From NCBI GenBank assembly GCA_015143735.1, contig VKHC01000046.1:1-21291 (forward strand): 21,291 nt of DNA, written 5' to 3'. Shown here one piece after another: positions 10,212-20,800 of the stretch (position 1 is its first letter; each line of letters begins with the position of its first letter). Source of the stretch: Synura sp. LO234KE. Taxonomy: Eukaryota > Sar > Synurophyceae > Synurales > Mallomonadaceae. Made by a program: the position numbers and the translations under genes. The notes under the pieces were generated by a model that was not told the DNA's origin, did not search any database, and saw nothing but the letters and a program-made list of their open reading frames with translations.

Positions 10212-10853
10212 TTACCGGGCAGAAAGATGGGGAATTAGGGATTGAAAGATGTCCCCAGAGCGACTTTGCGAATAATTTAGGGCGGGAGTTGAGGGCGCTT
10301 GCGCTCTAAACCTCGAATTGTTGCACAAAATGTGTTGAGCGATATCCAGTTGAAGATTTGTCGATGCTGATGCAAAATCTTGGGTAGTATCGGCGCTTCC
10401 ACCTGTACCAGGGACAAAAATAGTGCGAAGCCCAGATTTGCCCGTTGATTTGCAAAGGTAAATATTCCAGCTTAAGGTACCTTCTTCCTTGATCTTTCTA
10501 AATTGGAAGAGTGGAACAGGATTGAGAGTGGGAGTGCTATCGCCTAACGGAACACCTGACGAGGTGGAAGTTAATAAATGGGATACCACAGGATTTTCGC
10601 CAACGCAATCTTGCAAAAAATTAAGATTTGGAGTAAAATTCCCGCAGGATCCAAAACTAAATTCACTCGGAATACTGCCTTGGCCTAAAGTCGGTTCCGG
10701 GAGCGGTTGTCCAGAAAACGTATAAATTTTATCTCTGTCAGGATTGAGTTGGCCGGAGGCCTGAAGTACCTTCGCCTTAGGAAATACCCTTCTTGGATTC
10801 CTTTCTACTTGACTGTCACTATCTTGGATAGGTTGGAAAAACCGTTTTGCAGT
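10212..10853 (-). other. Methionine-free open frame of 213 codons (hypothetical exon or relic)
   Basis: The minus strand is open from just after a TGA at 10856-10854 to a TAA at 10214-10212. It has protein-like, Pro/Ser/Thr-rich composition (QASGQLNPDRDKIYTFSGQP; SGVPLGDSTPTLNPVPLFQF) but contains no methionine, so it cannot start translation on its own with ATG. I do not recognise it. It lies 750 bases downstream of the big gene's stop on the same strand. Options: an additional or alternative 3' exon, a retroelement gag-like relic, or chance (an open run this long is expected at well under one per window in random sequence of this size, by my rough estimate). Confidence 0.3.
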
Positions 10854-10856
10854 TCA

Positions 10857-11603
10857 CGATTTTTCATTTTGCAGCTTGCGTTAATAGCCGGGAGCAGTGT
10901 CGCCTACGTTTATTAGATAACCAAGAGGATTAAGACGTCTTTAGGCATATTCTGAGGCAAAACTACTCAGAGGCCGAGTAGTAAAATCCTAGATATGCTT
11001 TGGCACTCAAAACACGGCGTTTTAAAAACTGTCGCTAGGGATTTAAAATTTGAGATCCAGCTATAGCTCGTCCACCCAAAGCTACTCCAACTATTGCCGA
11101 GTGTTTAGTGGTGAACTTTAGGTGGCACTTCTATAATCGGTACCACTATTGCGGCGTAGTTTTTATCCACTGATGAAGGATTCCGTATTTGTCTAAGTGC
11201 GAACGACGAACACTATTCTCCCAACCAAATATTCAAACAGCTTCCCAATTGCAAGAACAAGATACAAATCCTAATTGTTCAAGAAATCCTAAAAGCTAAT
11301 TACTTGGAGCGAAGTAGCATCATACTTTTGTGCATAGTTGTGGAGAAGATAATCAGGTATCACAAGTATCAACAACGACCTCCTTCTCGAGGAAGGAGTA
11401 TTAGTAGAGGGAGTAGAAATTTGAATTAGTGTAGGCGCCCGCGGTCATCACTTAGAAAGGAGGGAATCCGTTCGATTCTCAATTTATATTTAAACAAAAT
11501 CTATTACGAGGAAAATAAGTAACTTCTTTGATCTGTCGCCGGCGACCGATAATTTCAAATGCGGAATCCAATCCTCTCGTTGAAGAGAATAAATCATAAA
11601 TGC
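10857..11603. other. 3' flank of the large gene
   Basis: About 750 bases downstream of the TAA at 11604. No open frame of note, no AATAAA signal on the minus strand close to the stop. A perfect palindrome tcgccggcga lies at 11536-11545. If the gene has a 3' UTR it lies here. Confidence 0.4.
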
Positions 11604-11884
11604 TTACTTCGGTAATCCTCCAGTGTTTCCTCCAGATGAGCCTAACGGATTTATCATATTCTCGTCCAAGAAAAACCGTTGTGAACTAAGTTCGTAGAAT
11701 ACGTCTTTTGGAGCATCATGACCAGCAGTTACAGCAACAAGGGAAGTAGAGTTGATAGTCCAGATACTACCTGGTCTACCTCCACCTCCGCCGGAATCGT
11801 CCCAAATTTTCACAGGAGAAAAAGTTGACGGGACGCACCACGAGATTGGGACGCATCGCATACAGTTTATATCCGGAGGATCAT
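11604..11884 (-). CDS. Exon 18: C-terminal Vps62-like module, end and stop
   Basis: Acceptor catatcccag|AT completes a split GAT codon. It codes DDPPDINCMRCVPISWC, VKIWDDSGGGGGRPGSIW, TINSTSLVAVTAGHDAP, FYELSSQRFFLDENM and ends GGLPK-stop (TAA 11606-11604). The RCVP, IWDDSG..GRPGSIW and GH..P pieces continue the Vps62-like pattern, and the module ends near its usual border, so this stop is probably genuine. The stop overlaps a good donor-like sequence (AA|GTAAGC), so alternative splicing to a downstream exon is possible. Confidence 0.78.
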
Positions 11885-14800
11885 CTGGGATATGCAATAA
11901 TGGGAAGTGTGTTAGATCAGTAACATCAGAAAATTCAATTTTTGAAACCTCAAACTATTCAATACGAATTTACAGGTCAACGGAATATCTATATTTCATG
12001 CACAGATGATTTCCCTTCACGAACTTACCAGAGGTGGAGAACACCATACCCAGCGGAACGAAGTTATCAGGAGGGATCGCCTTCCATCCGTGCAGCGGCA
12101 GACCTGTCCCCCGGGACATCTTCCACACACTCTTGAACCGCAAAGGGTGAGGCATCACTTTATCCAGCACCGCTGTCAGCACCTTAGCGCGACTAATGGT
12201 TCGGATATAGGCAGTGTCAGTGACTTCGATCGTGAGCAGGTTCTTGGATGCCTTTCTCCCGGCAGAGGGGTCCGCCAGTCCCTTCGTGCAGTAGTGTCCC
12301 AAGCAGACGCGAGCCTAATCGAGAAACGGGAGATAACGATCATAGGAATTTCACATTTGTGTTAATTATTACTTTACTGCTGCTCTGCATCATCGACAGT
12401 TGCAGATCTGGGGCCCAGATTGAAATCTGGGTCTGCGACATAGTACCCTGGCTAGTCCAAATAATGGACATAGCAGGAATCGGCTTCAACTTAATCTTGA
12501 TGTGTTTCATGAGATCGGCGGTGACTTCGATCGAGGCGGCGGAGCTTGTACTTGCCTCCGTGACCTGGATTACGTGACAATAAACATCAAGGGGGTGATA
12601 CGAGAGGAAGTACACCGATCACCAATCGGACAGAGAAGTTAGAAAAAGGTACAGTCTTCTTAAGTCCATATGGACACAGAGAATTAGAATGCTTCAATAT
12701 CAACACAATCGATAACTCAACTACACGAGACCTAGAAATAGGGATCGCTTACCGAGTTAGCGTCCTCCGCGATCTCTGGAATATATTTTGGAGGAACCAT
12801 CACGGCATTTAGGGCGCTCTCCGTCGACAGGATATCTTTTGAATCGACCATATCTGCAGATGTTTGAAAAACTCGACGAAAGCTTGCGTAAGTTACCACG
12901 CCTTCCCTGTCACCTCCGTGGAGTCGCCGTACTAGTGAGTAGATCTAAAGTGATAGTGCAGAAAGGAAAGCGATTTACGAAGGTCCTTGAATTCAAAATC
13001 GACGTTGCCTTATTACAAATATGGACGGCATGTTGCCTAATATACGACAAGAAATCAACGTTGGTGTATCGGAGCACCACAACCATATCCCAAAACGTCA
13101 ACAAAATTGACAACCCACACCTGCTGAGGTTTGAGATGTATGCCAAGCCACTCCAGCCCTCCGTAGAGTTCCGAGCAGTTCAGCACCCCGCTATGAGAAG
13201 AATTGAATGCTCGGAAGGCGTCGAATACTGCCAAATCTCGTTCTACAAGAGCCGCTTTTACTCTCCGCACCAAAATTTTGTATTCAGTGTACTCGAACTC
13301 ATCCGGAATGTTCAAAACTGCATGGATAGGCATATTCCCGTCCAAAGGGACCTGGCGACGCCTCCGACAAGCACGAATATCTGTCCACCACGCGGTCCGA
13401 TCAGCGCACGGATTCTTGGACAAGATTCGAATGAGCGTGGTTACGTCGTCTTCATTCAAGTCCAGGTCATTGTTGAGGAACCGATAGCTATCAACCATCG
13501 CTCGATGTTGCTCCTCAGACACCGATTGATAACCAGCCGTGCGTCCAAGGTCCGAGGATAAGACTTTAGACCTTCCTGTAGCGATACGTCCCCCAGTAAC
13601 CCCGTCGATATCACCAATAGACCAGAGTACTGAACAAGGCGGCAGTGACGATTGGCCACCTCCACCGCCACCACCATCGACACTCAATAGGGTCGTGTTG
13701 CCTTCACTTCGATAACTCTGGGGTATATTATACTGTAAATTGTTCCGAACATGAAGGGCGCGACGATACTGCTCAGCTTCGGGTAAGCTAAGTAGGACGG
13801 TGTACCTCCCGTCTGCTTCTCCACTTGTCCCCACCCCGTCACCAGATTTAACGGTAACCGAGGGTTTCATGTACGTCAGGGACTGCAAATGCTGAATCAC
13901 TATTTCTCTAAAGCCACTGTAGGATACAAGACCGAAAGACTTTTTGTCCGGATTATCGACAGCAGCAAAATTCAAAATATCGAACTGACTGTTTGATATG
14001 TCACCTCCTTTACCTCCGCTTCCCGAGTTCACCACTTGAAGCTTCCCGTACATATATTCAAGCGATCTTGGGTCTTGAAGCCCTATAACATCCGCCAACT
14101 AGACAAAGGGGTGCAAGCAAAACGCCAAGGTTTGAAAAGTTAATGTACACTTCACGCAATTTTACTCACAATGGTCAGATCATCTTTCGTTAGGTAGCCG
14201 TCCCCGTCCCCATCGAGTAGTTCGTAGCATTTAGCAAGTTGCTCCTCTTGTGCTGAAGTTAGTACAACGGACGGTCGACCCATCACGGACCCAACGGCAT
14301 GAGTAAGCGCTTTAGCTCCCATGCCCATTAATGTGTGGCTTTGTGATCCCGATTCCCACTCGAGAACAACGATCACGTTCTTCAACCTCTTCAACAATTT
14401 CTTCTGAGCCCAGTGTGGGTGGAAGTGGTTGCGACTGACGTACAAAAACTCGGGAAATTTCATCGTTAAATTGCTCTTCCCCAAGTTCTTGTGTATGCAG
14501 TATTGCGATAACGGATAGAATCCAAGTTTTGATCCGAGCGCTGCGGGGCCGAAATTGAGATCAGCTATGGACCACGGAACGGGCTCTTCGTCATCTCGAC
14601 TGTATCTCAACCGAAGATATTCCTCCTCCTCCAACTCCTCCACGTTTTCTTCTTCCTTCTCTTTCTCTTTCTCCTGCTCCTCCTCTTGCTCCTGCTCCTG
14701 CTCTTGCTCCTGCACTTGCTCCCGGTTCAGGTTCTGCTCCAACGATATTGCAGTCACGTCGACGGTTTCACTCTCAGTTCCTAAATCCATTCCTATCCCA

Positions 14801-17800
14801 AGCACCGGAGAAGTGCGACGGCGAATTTCTTCTGTCCTGCGCTCTTCCTCCACTATCAAAGTTAAAATAGCTTGGGCGGCAGACACGTCGCCGCTATCCA
14901 TCAAGTCACTGTCAATATACAGGAATACCGAGTCGATAAAAGAGTGACGAAATCAAGCACAAGATTATAAACAAGATGATTCTCGACGAATTCTGAGGCT
15001 GGCTTCAACACTATCGCTTCCATGCTAGTACAAAAATACAAGAAAATATTTGCCAAGAAAGCGCTTCGAAATACCCAATCATATCTACTATTAAATAATA
15101 AATGTACGATTCGGAAAGGTCCGCTAGTCAATTAAATAGACCAACGGATGAGTGATCCTTGTCAACTAATTTAGCAAAGGCTCGTATTTTAAATTGAGCA
15201 TGAGGGATTCCGGGCTACCTGTGAGCCCAGTGATCCCCTCGACCATATCTTTGCATTCGACCGTCATCACAAATAAACGATATTGTTTTCGAAGCCAATC
15301 ATACCTGTGTGCGTGTATGAGGGTTGCTATCTTGGCGCTGTATTTCTGAGGGGTGGGTATGGAGCTCTCCACAGCAAAGTCGACTCGTTCCCGGAACACC
15401 TCCACACATCGAGACACCTCTGAGGAACAATCATTACTGTCCAATGAAGCAGTGTTAGGAAGAAGCTTCCGAAGCGCCTTTTTCCTCCAAATATTCGATA
15501 CGTTTTGCTCACAAAGTAAGCTGAATTGAATGCCATCCACCCTCATACTGTTGATTAACAACCAGGATATAACATCCTTGAGAAATTGCTTCGGATTTTT
15601 TTCCACATCCCCTTCTCTATGGACTCGATCGGCGACGGATTGACCGGCGCCCAACGCCACCTTCGTAAAATCGAAGCGCATGAGCACATGAACGTATACA
15701 CACGATACTAGACACTCTAATCGGCCCATACCCAACTCTCACCTGACTTTGTATTCGTCGAAGGATTTCGGGAACAACCAAGATTCTGATTCCTTGACCC
15801 TTCCCGAGCCCTCGCATGCGGAAGGAGCCTTGCGCATAATCACGATACACCATATCTTTACCAAGAGTCATCGCCGCTGTCACGTCCACAGCTTGCTTGA
15901 TATCCATCCCCGTAGTATGGATATGATCGTAGAATGTGAAGCGCTCATTCCAGGGTAACCCACACTCAGCGAACTTCATCACTTTCATACCTTTCCTCAT
16001 TAGGACCATTTGCCGGTCATATTCGTCTAGATATACCACTGCCTTGAGCGTGGAAAGCCCGTGAAGCAACAGATACTGAGCGACTTCGTAGTTGGATAAA
16101 CCCGTGATCAACGCACCGGAATCAATTAAACAATGGATCGGAGGAATGGCCTGAATGGCACAAGAAACAAGAACCGTGACTGTAAACTAAGAAAAGCAAA
16201 AAGAATCCGTGAACACGGCTTTAAAACAGTATACGAAGAGTTAATCGTGTTCAGGAGTTAGCACATACACCGCTCAGAAATATTATACCTGAGCAACAAA
16301 CTCGAGAACGCTGGTGGCAGTCCAATTTGAGGGCAGCAAGCTAACTTTTACTATATCAGGAGACGACAGCAGGTGAATAACTTTTCCATCGGACCCACGC
16401 TCGTACCGACAGCTTCCTAATTCCACCGGCAGTATGTCACTGGGTGTGCCGGAGAAGCCCACTCTTCTACCAAACAGAATCTCACCACCAAGCTCTTGAC
16501 CACATGTAGATAACTTCAAGTCCTGATGAGCCAATAGTTCCGGAAATATTACGGCGTCCAAATAATACATGATTGTTTGCGACAGCTGCTTTAACAACGG
16601 GTAGAGCACGTTCATTTGCTCTGCATCTCTAGGATCGACTATATGGAGAGGCCAGATGGAATCGTCTTCGGCCGCTACGTCGAAAAAAACATTTACGGGC
16701 TGAGAAATAGGCTTGTTTATGACAGCCGAAGAGTCAGGAACAATAGAGGACTCAGCGCGCCAAGTACCACTTGCGACTGCTTTTAGAGTCTTCGTTTTCC
16801 GCTTACTGCCACGTATAGTTCTTCCCGCGCTGAGAATCCATCGCTCGAATCGTTGCCAAGAAATCCGCTGAGCATATGGCCCCGTTTCCTGTTCCAGACA
16901 TTCCAAGATGAACTTCATGACGATCCTAAAGTCCATCAACCGGAGCCCTTCGTATCTGTCGCAAGGATGTGGTTGCAGCCATAAGACGTCCTCATCGTAT
17001 GCAGAAATTATTTTTACAATCTAACTAATTTCAAGAAGGAAGTCCGTAGTAAACGTGAACAGGACTTTGCCCCCGCAACTAATGTGACCTGCTAAGTAGC
17101 TCATAATGGTGCTAGGTTATCGCTCTGTGTGCATTCTGTGTAATCTAAGCTAAGTTATTGTTCAAAAAAAAAGTAAAGCGAACAAATCAAGATCATTTGA
17201 GGCGGCAGTACCTGAATGCGAGTATGCTCAACCCGATAAGCACGTCAGGATGGGAGAACTCCGACGCTCTGCTGGGGACATCTTTCCCAACGAAAGGGAC
17301 AGCCAGCATTCGTCTACTCATTGGAATCTTCATCCCCTCCGCCTCAAACATGTCCACGTCGGCTTTAGTCAAAAGGCCAAAGTGAACTCGATTTATTTTT
17401 TGAAGTACGAAAGGTAATAATGATGAAAGCCAACAGTGACCCAAATTTAGGAATTTCACGTGATCATCATCTAGACCGTTGTAAATCTTCTTCTTCAATG
17501 CCTCGGAAACGCCAACTCCTCTATGAAGGTATTCGAGAACCTTAGCACGCATCGCAACGGACCAACGGATATGCGCGATAATATAATGCATATCGGCAAT
17601 GGATGCATTGAAATAGAAAATAACAAAATGGTTTAGAAAAGCGTCAGGCAGATTCATCTGAGTATTGAATGATTCTAAACTAGACTGATATCAATAGGTA
17701 GAATGGGTTATTGAGTAAAATCATCGGGGCTTCAGTACCTCGTCGTCTGTCAGGAGTGGCAGCCGGTGGCTCCGCAGCCAGAGGAGAACACAACGAGAAA

Positions 17801-20800
17801 GTAATGGCTGCAACCGCCCTCTGATTTCAAATATATAGTAATATAATGATGTACGTGCGTTTGTAAACCGACATGATAGAGGAAAATATTGCATCAGCTC
17901 TGATTCGCAAGAAGTCAGCGTTCGACTTACTCATAGAATTGTTTGGAGAGGAGAACCACGTGAGGAGACCTTTGCAGCTGACAGGTCCGGAAGCCCTCTT
18001 CGAAGAGGTCGGTCAGGGAACTAATTAGGCTTCCTGAATAAAGGACACGTTCGGCAACGTAATTATCAGCATAATAATAAAATGCGCGATATGCTGTACT
18101 AGGAGTAAGAATGCTATCATGCGTACGTGCTTCTCTTGAGTCTCCCACGTCTGAGGATTGGGAAGATTTCAACCCGCTGCATGTAAGTACGATATCAAGA
18201 ATAAACCCGGGAAGCATCCAACGATATCCGTGGCATATCTCCGTGTGCCCTCCACCACCACTCAAAGTGCTGCTGTTGACCACACCACTGGCAGTGATTA
18301 CTTTCTTGCTACTGCCGCCGCTCTTTGATCCGCCCGACGCGTTGGACCGCGTAAAGTCGAGAGGGATCTTGTCTCCTAGCGGCCAATTCAATTCGCTTTT
18401 CAGTGGATGCAGTAGCAAATCCACTTCGTCCATTATCTCCACTCCTCCCTTCCATATCTCAAATATTTTTGTACACAGTTCGGCCTGGAAGCGTAACGAC
18501 CGAATCTCGTCATCTGGTAAGAACGAGGCAGGTTTCTGTCGGCCGAAACCAAGCCGTTGAGCAAAAGTCAGCTTTACTATTGCTGTTCTCTCTTTTTGTT
18601 CTCTATTGAAATTTTTCTGTCTATTGAGAAGATGACAAATCTCTACGAACTTTAGCATGAACGACTTCACGCTCGAGGGAGTTGAGATCACTACAGACCG
18701 GAGATATCGAGCCATTTGAAATTTGTACAACAGCTGCTGAGTTACCTAAGGCAACACATATCATTAGGCAAAAATCTTTGTGGTTGAGCAGACTAGGGGA
18801 CAACGAGTCTGCCCAAAGGCGGCAAAAGGTCTCACCGTTTCGTAGCGGTCGAACACGAAGGTGAACACGGGCCTGTGTAAGATGGACCCACAGCGCTCCC
18901 TCATGATGCCCGTAGAGAAGTCCAGAAGGGCTGGAGGCACCACCTGGAAAACGCGGGGCCGTAACGGTCGTCAAAGCGCAACTTCATAATTGTCAAGAGT
19001 GGTACAACGCGCAACCAAATAAATATATTCGCAAAAACAAGGTCTAGATAATCAGAAATCATCTTTACTCATACATTTATTTGCTAGTGTCACTCAAAAC
19101 GCTCATGAATTGGATGACTGACCTCGGTGATAAGCGATTCTCCAGAAGCCAACAGTGTGGCGAGCAGGGGACCCACCACGGTGGTCTTCCCAGCGCCCAT
19201 GATCATCTGCGGGAACAGTATGTCAAAATATAAGAGAAAATAATTCGCCTGAGAAATCCATTTTCCCGGAGTTCGAAGGAGCATGTGATCATCGAAAAGA
19301 TTGTATTATGATTAGCGCTATCATGTGCAGTTACTAACCTGGCAGCACGCAGAGCCTCCTGCCTTGACTTCGCCTACTAGCTTCAGAACAAGTTGGACCT
19401 GGGACCTCCGCAGTAGAACGCCTTGGTGAAACTCAAACAGGAGTAGCCGCGGGTCCAAGCTGTAGGTCCCCTCAGCCATCGGCTTTGTATACTCACGTTT
19501 CGAGAAGAGGAAACTCGCCAACGCATTTCCTAAAGCTAGTAACTCCTTCCTAATACGATGAACGTTTGGTCCGTCATTCACATCGATGGCCGAGGTGGCG
19601 ATATCTTTCGACGTGACATTGGTGCACTGTTTCAGTTGTGAAATAAGCTTAAATATTCCGCGTGCTTGCTGCAGCGCCAAGTTAGTAAGTGCGATGCGAT
19701 TGCAGACCAACATGATAACGATGATACCAGTGATCACCCCATCCAGGTCAGAGAGGTTTAGAGTTGGGTTGTAAAGTCTCATATCACCGGCCAGGTCCAT
19801 CGTAGAAACGCAAGCAACCATGAACTCCAGAGTCTACGCGTAGTTGAGAGGTTTCGCATCCAACCGTATGTTATGAGAACATCAAAACATAGAATTAAAA
19901 ATATCATATTCGCGCAAAACAATGAAATGAAAATAATAATCTTTCTACACTGGTATAAAGAAAACGATGAAAAAATAAAAATAATTCGCACCATTTCAGT
20001 TTCGGTTCCAGAGTACAGTAGAAGATTATGTGCTGCATGCTTGACGGTGAGCTTGCCCGATGTTACATTTTCAATAACTAGCTTCATCCCATCACTGCTT
20101 AAAGGGACTGTACTATTGGCCATGGCAATCAACGCTTTCTCAGCAGCCTTCACAAATGCAACATCTTTCTCTTTCATTTTCCTCAGCGCCGAACCGAGAT
20201 CTTTCACCAGCTGACTCATTGCCTCCACGCCCACATTCCCACCAACCGAAGTACCACCCCTATCTAGAAATCCGCGTAACACTGGAATCGGACTTTTGGT
20301 TTGCTGCTCGTCAGCGGAGTAGTCGCAGATGTCTTGTTGCAAACGAGCATACGTCAATCTGCAGAAAGGCAATTATTAAACGATTTGATTTTCTATAAGA
20401 AAAAGATATCGCCTATAGCACAAGTTTATAGGAAGTAATCCAGGCATTCATCGCGATGTTAAGAAATATAGTGTCTCCCAATTTCTCTCACCTGGCAATA
20501 TGCGACCGAGATGACGGGTGTTGTAACACGTCGAAATCTTTATCGGGATTATTTAGTTTACCGTCATCACCCAAACCCGCGGACTGCATCGAATCAATCT
20601 CAACGAATCCCGAGGAATGCATCGATTGAAACGGGAATGTTAGAAGAGACACCATGTCAGAGCTGGACAAGGAGGATCCCGTGCCAGCGAGGAAAGCTGG
20701 TATTTGCGTGGTGGATATCGACAGCTTCGATCTGTTGAAGTCATAGATTATCGGAGAGAGCCATGCTCGGGCACCAATGGAATTCCTATCTTCCTCCAGC

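Noticed and set aside
11440-11500. Possible tRNA T-arm (ccgttcgattctc)
   Set aside because: The stem does not pair over five bases with a seven-base loop, and no acceptor, D or anticodon arm can be drawn around it.
12788-13561. Plus-strand open frame of 257 codons
   Set aside because: It overlaps exons 14 and 15 of the minus-strand gene and shows no recognisable domain; the minus strand reads as EF-hand protein with matching splice sites.
14555-14947. Plus-strand Ser/Cys-rich open frame of 130 codons
   Set aside because: It is the antisense of the Glu/Gln/Lys triplet tract in exon 13; the composition is explained by the repeat.
18111-18560. Plus-strand open frame of 149 codons
   Set aside because: Antisense to exon 6, which carries the DEVD box; a shadow frame.
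19339-19833. Membrane segment in exon 3 (GIIVIMLVCNRIAL)
   Set aside because: Single short hydrophobic helix inside a soluble P-loop family just before Walker A; more likely a buried helix.
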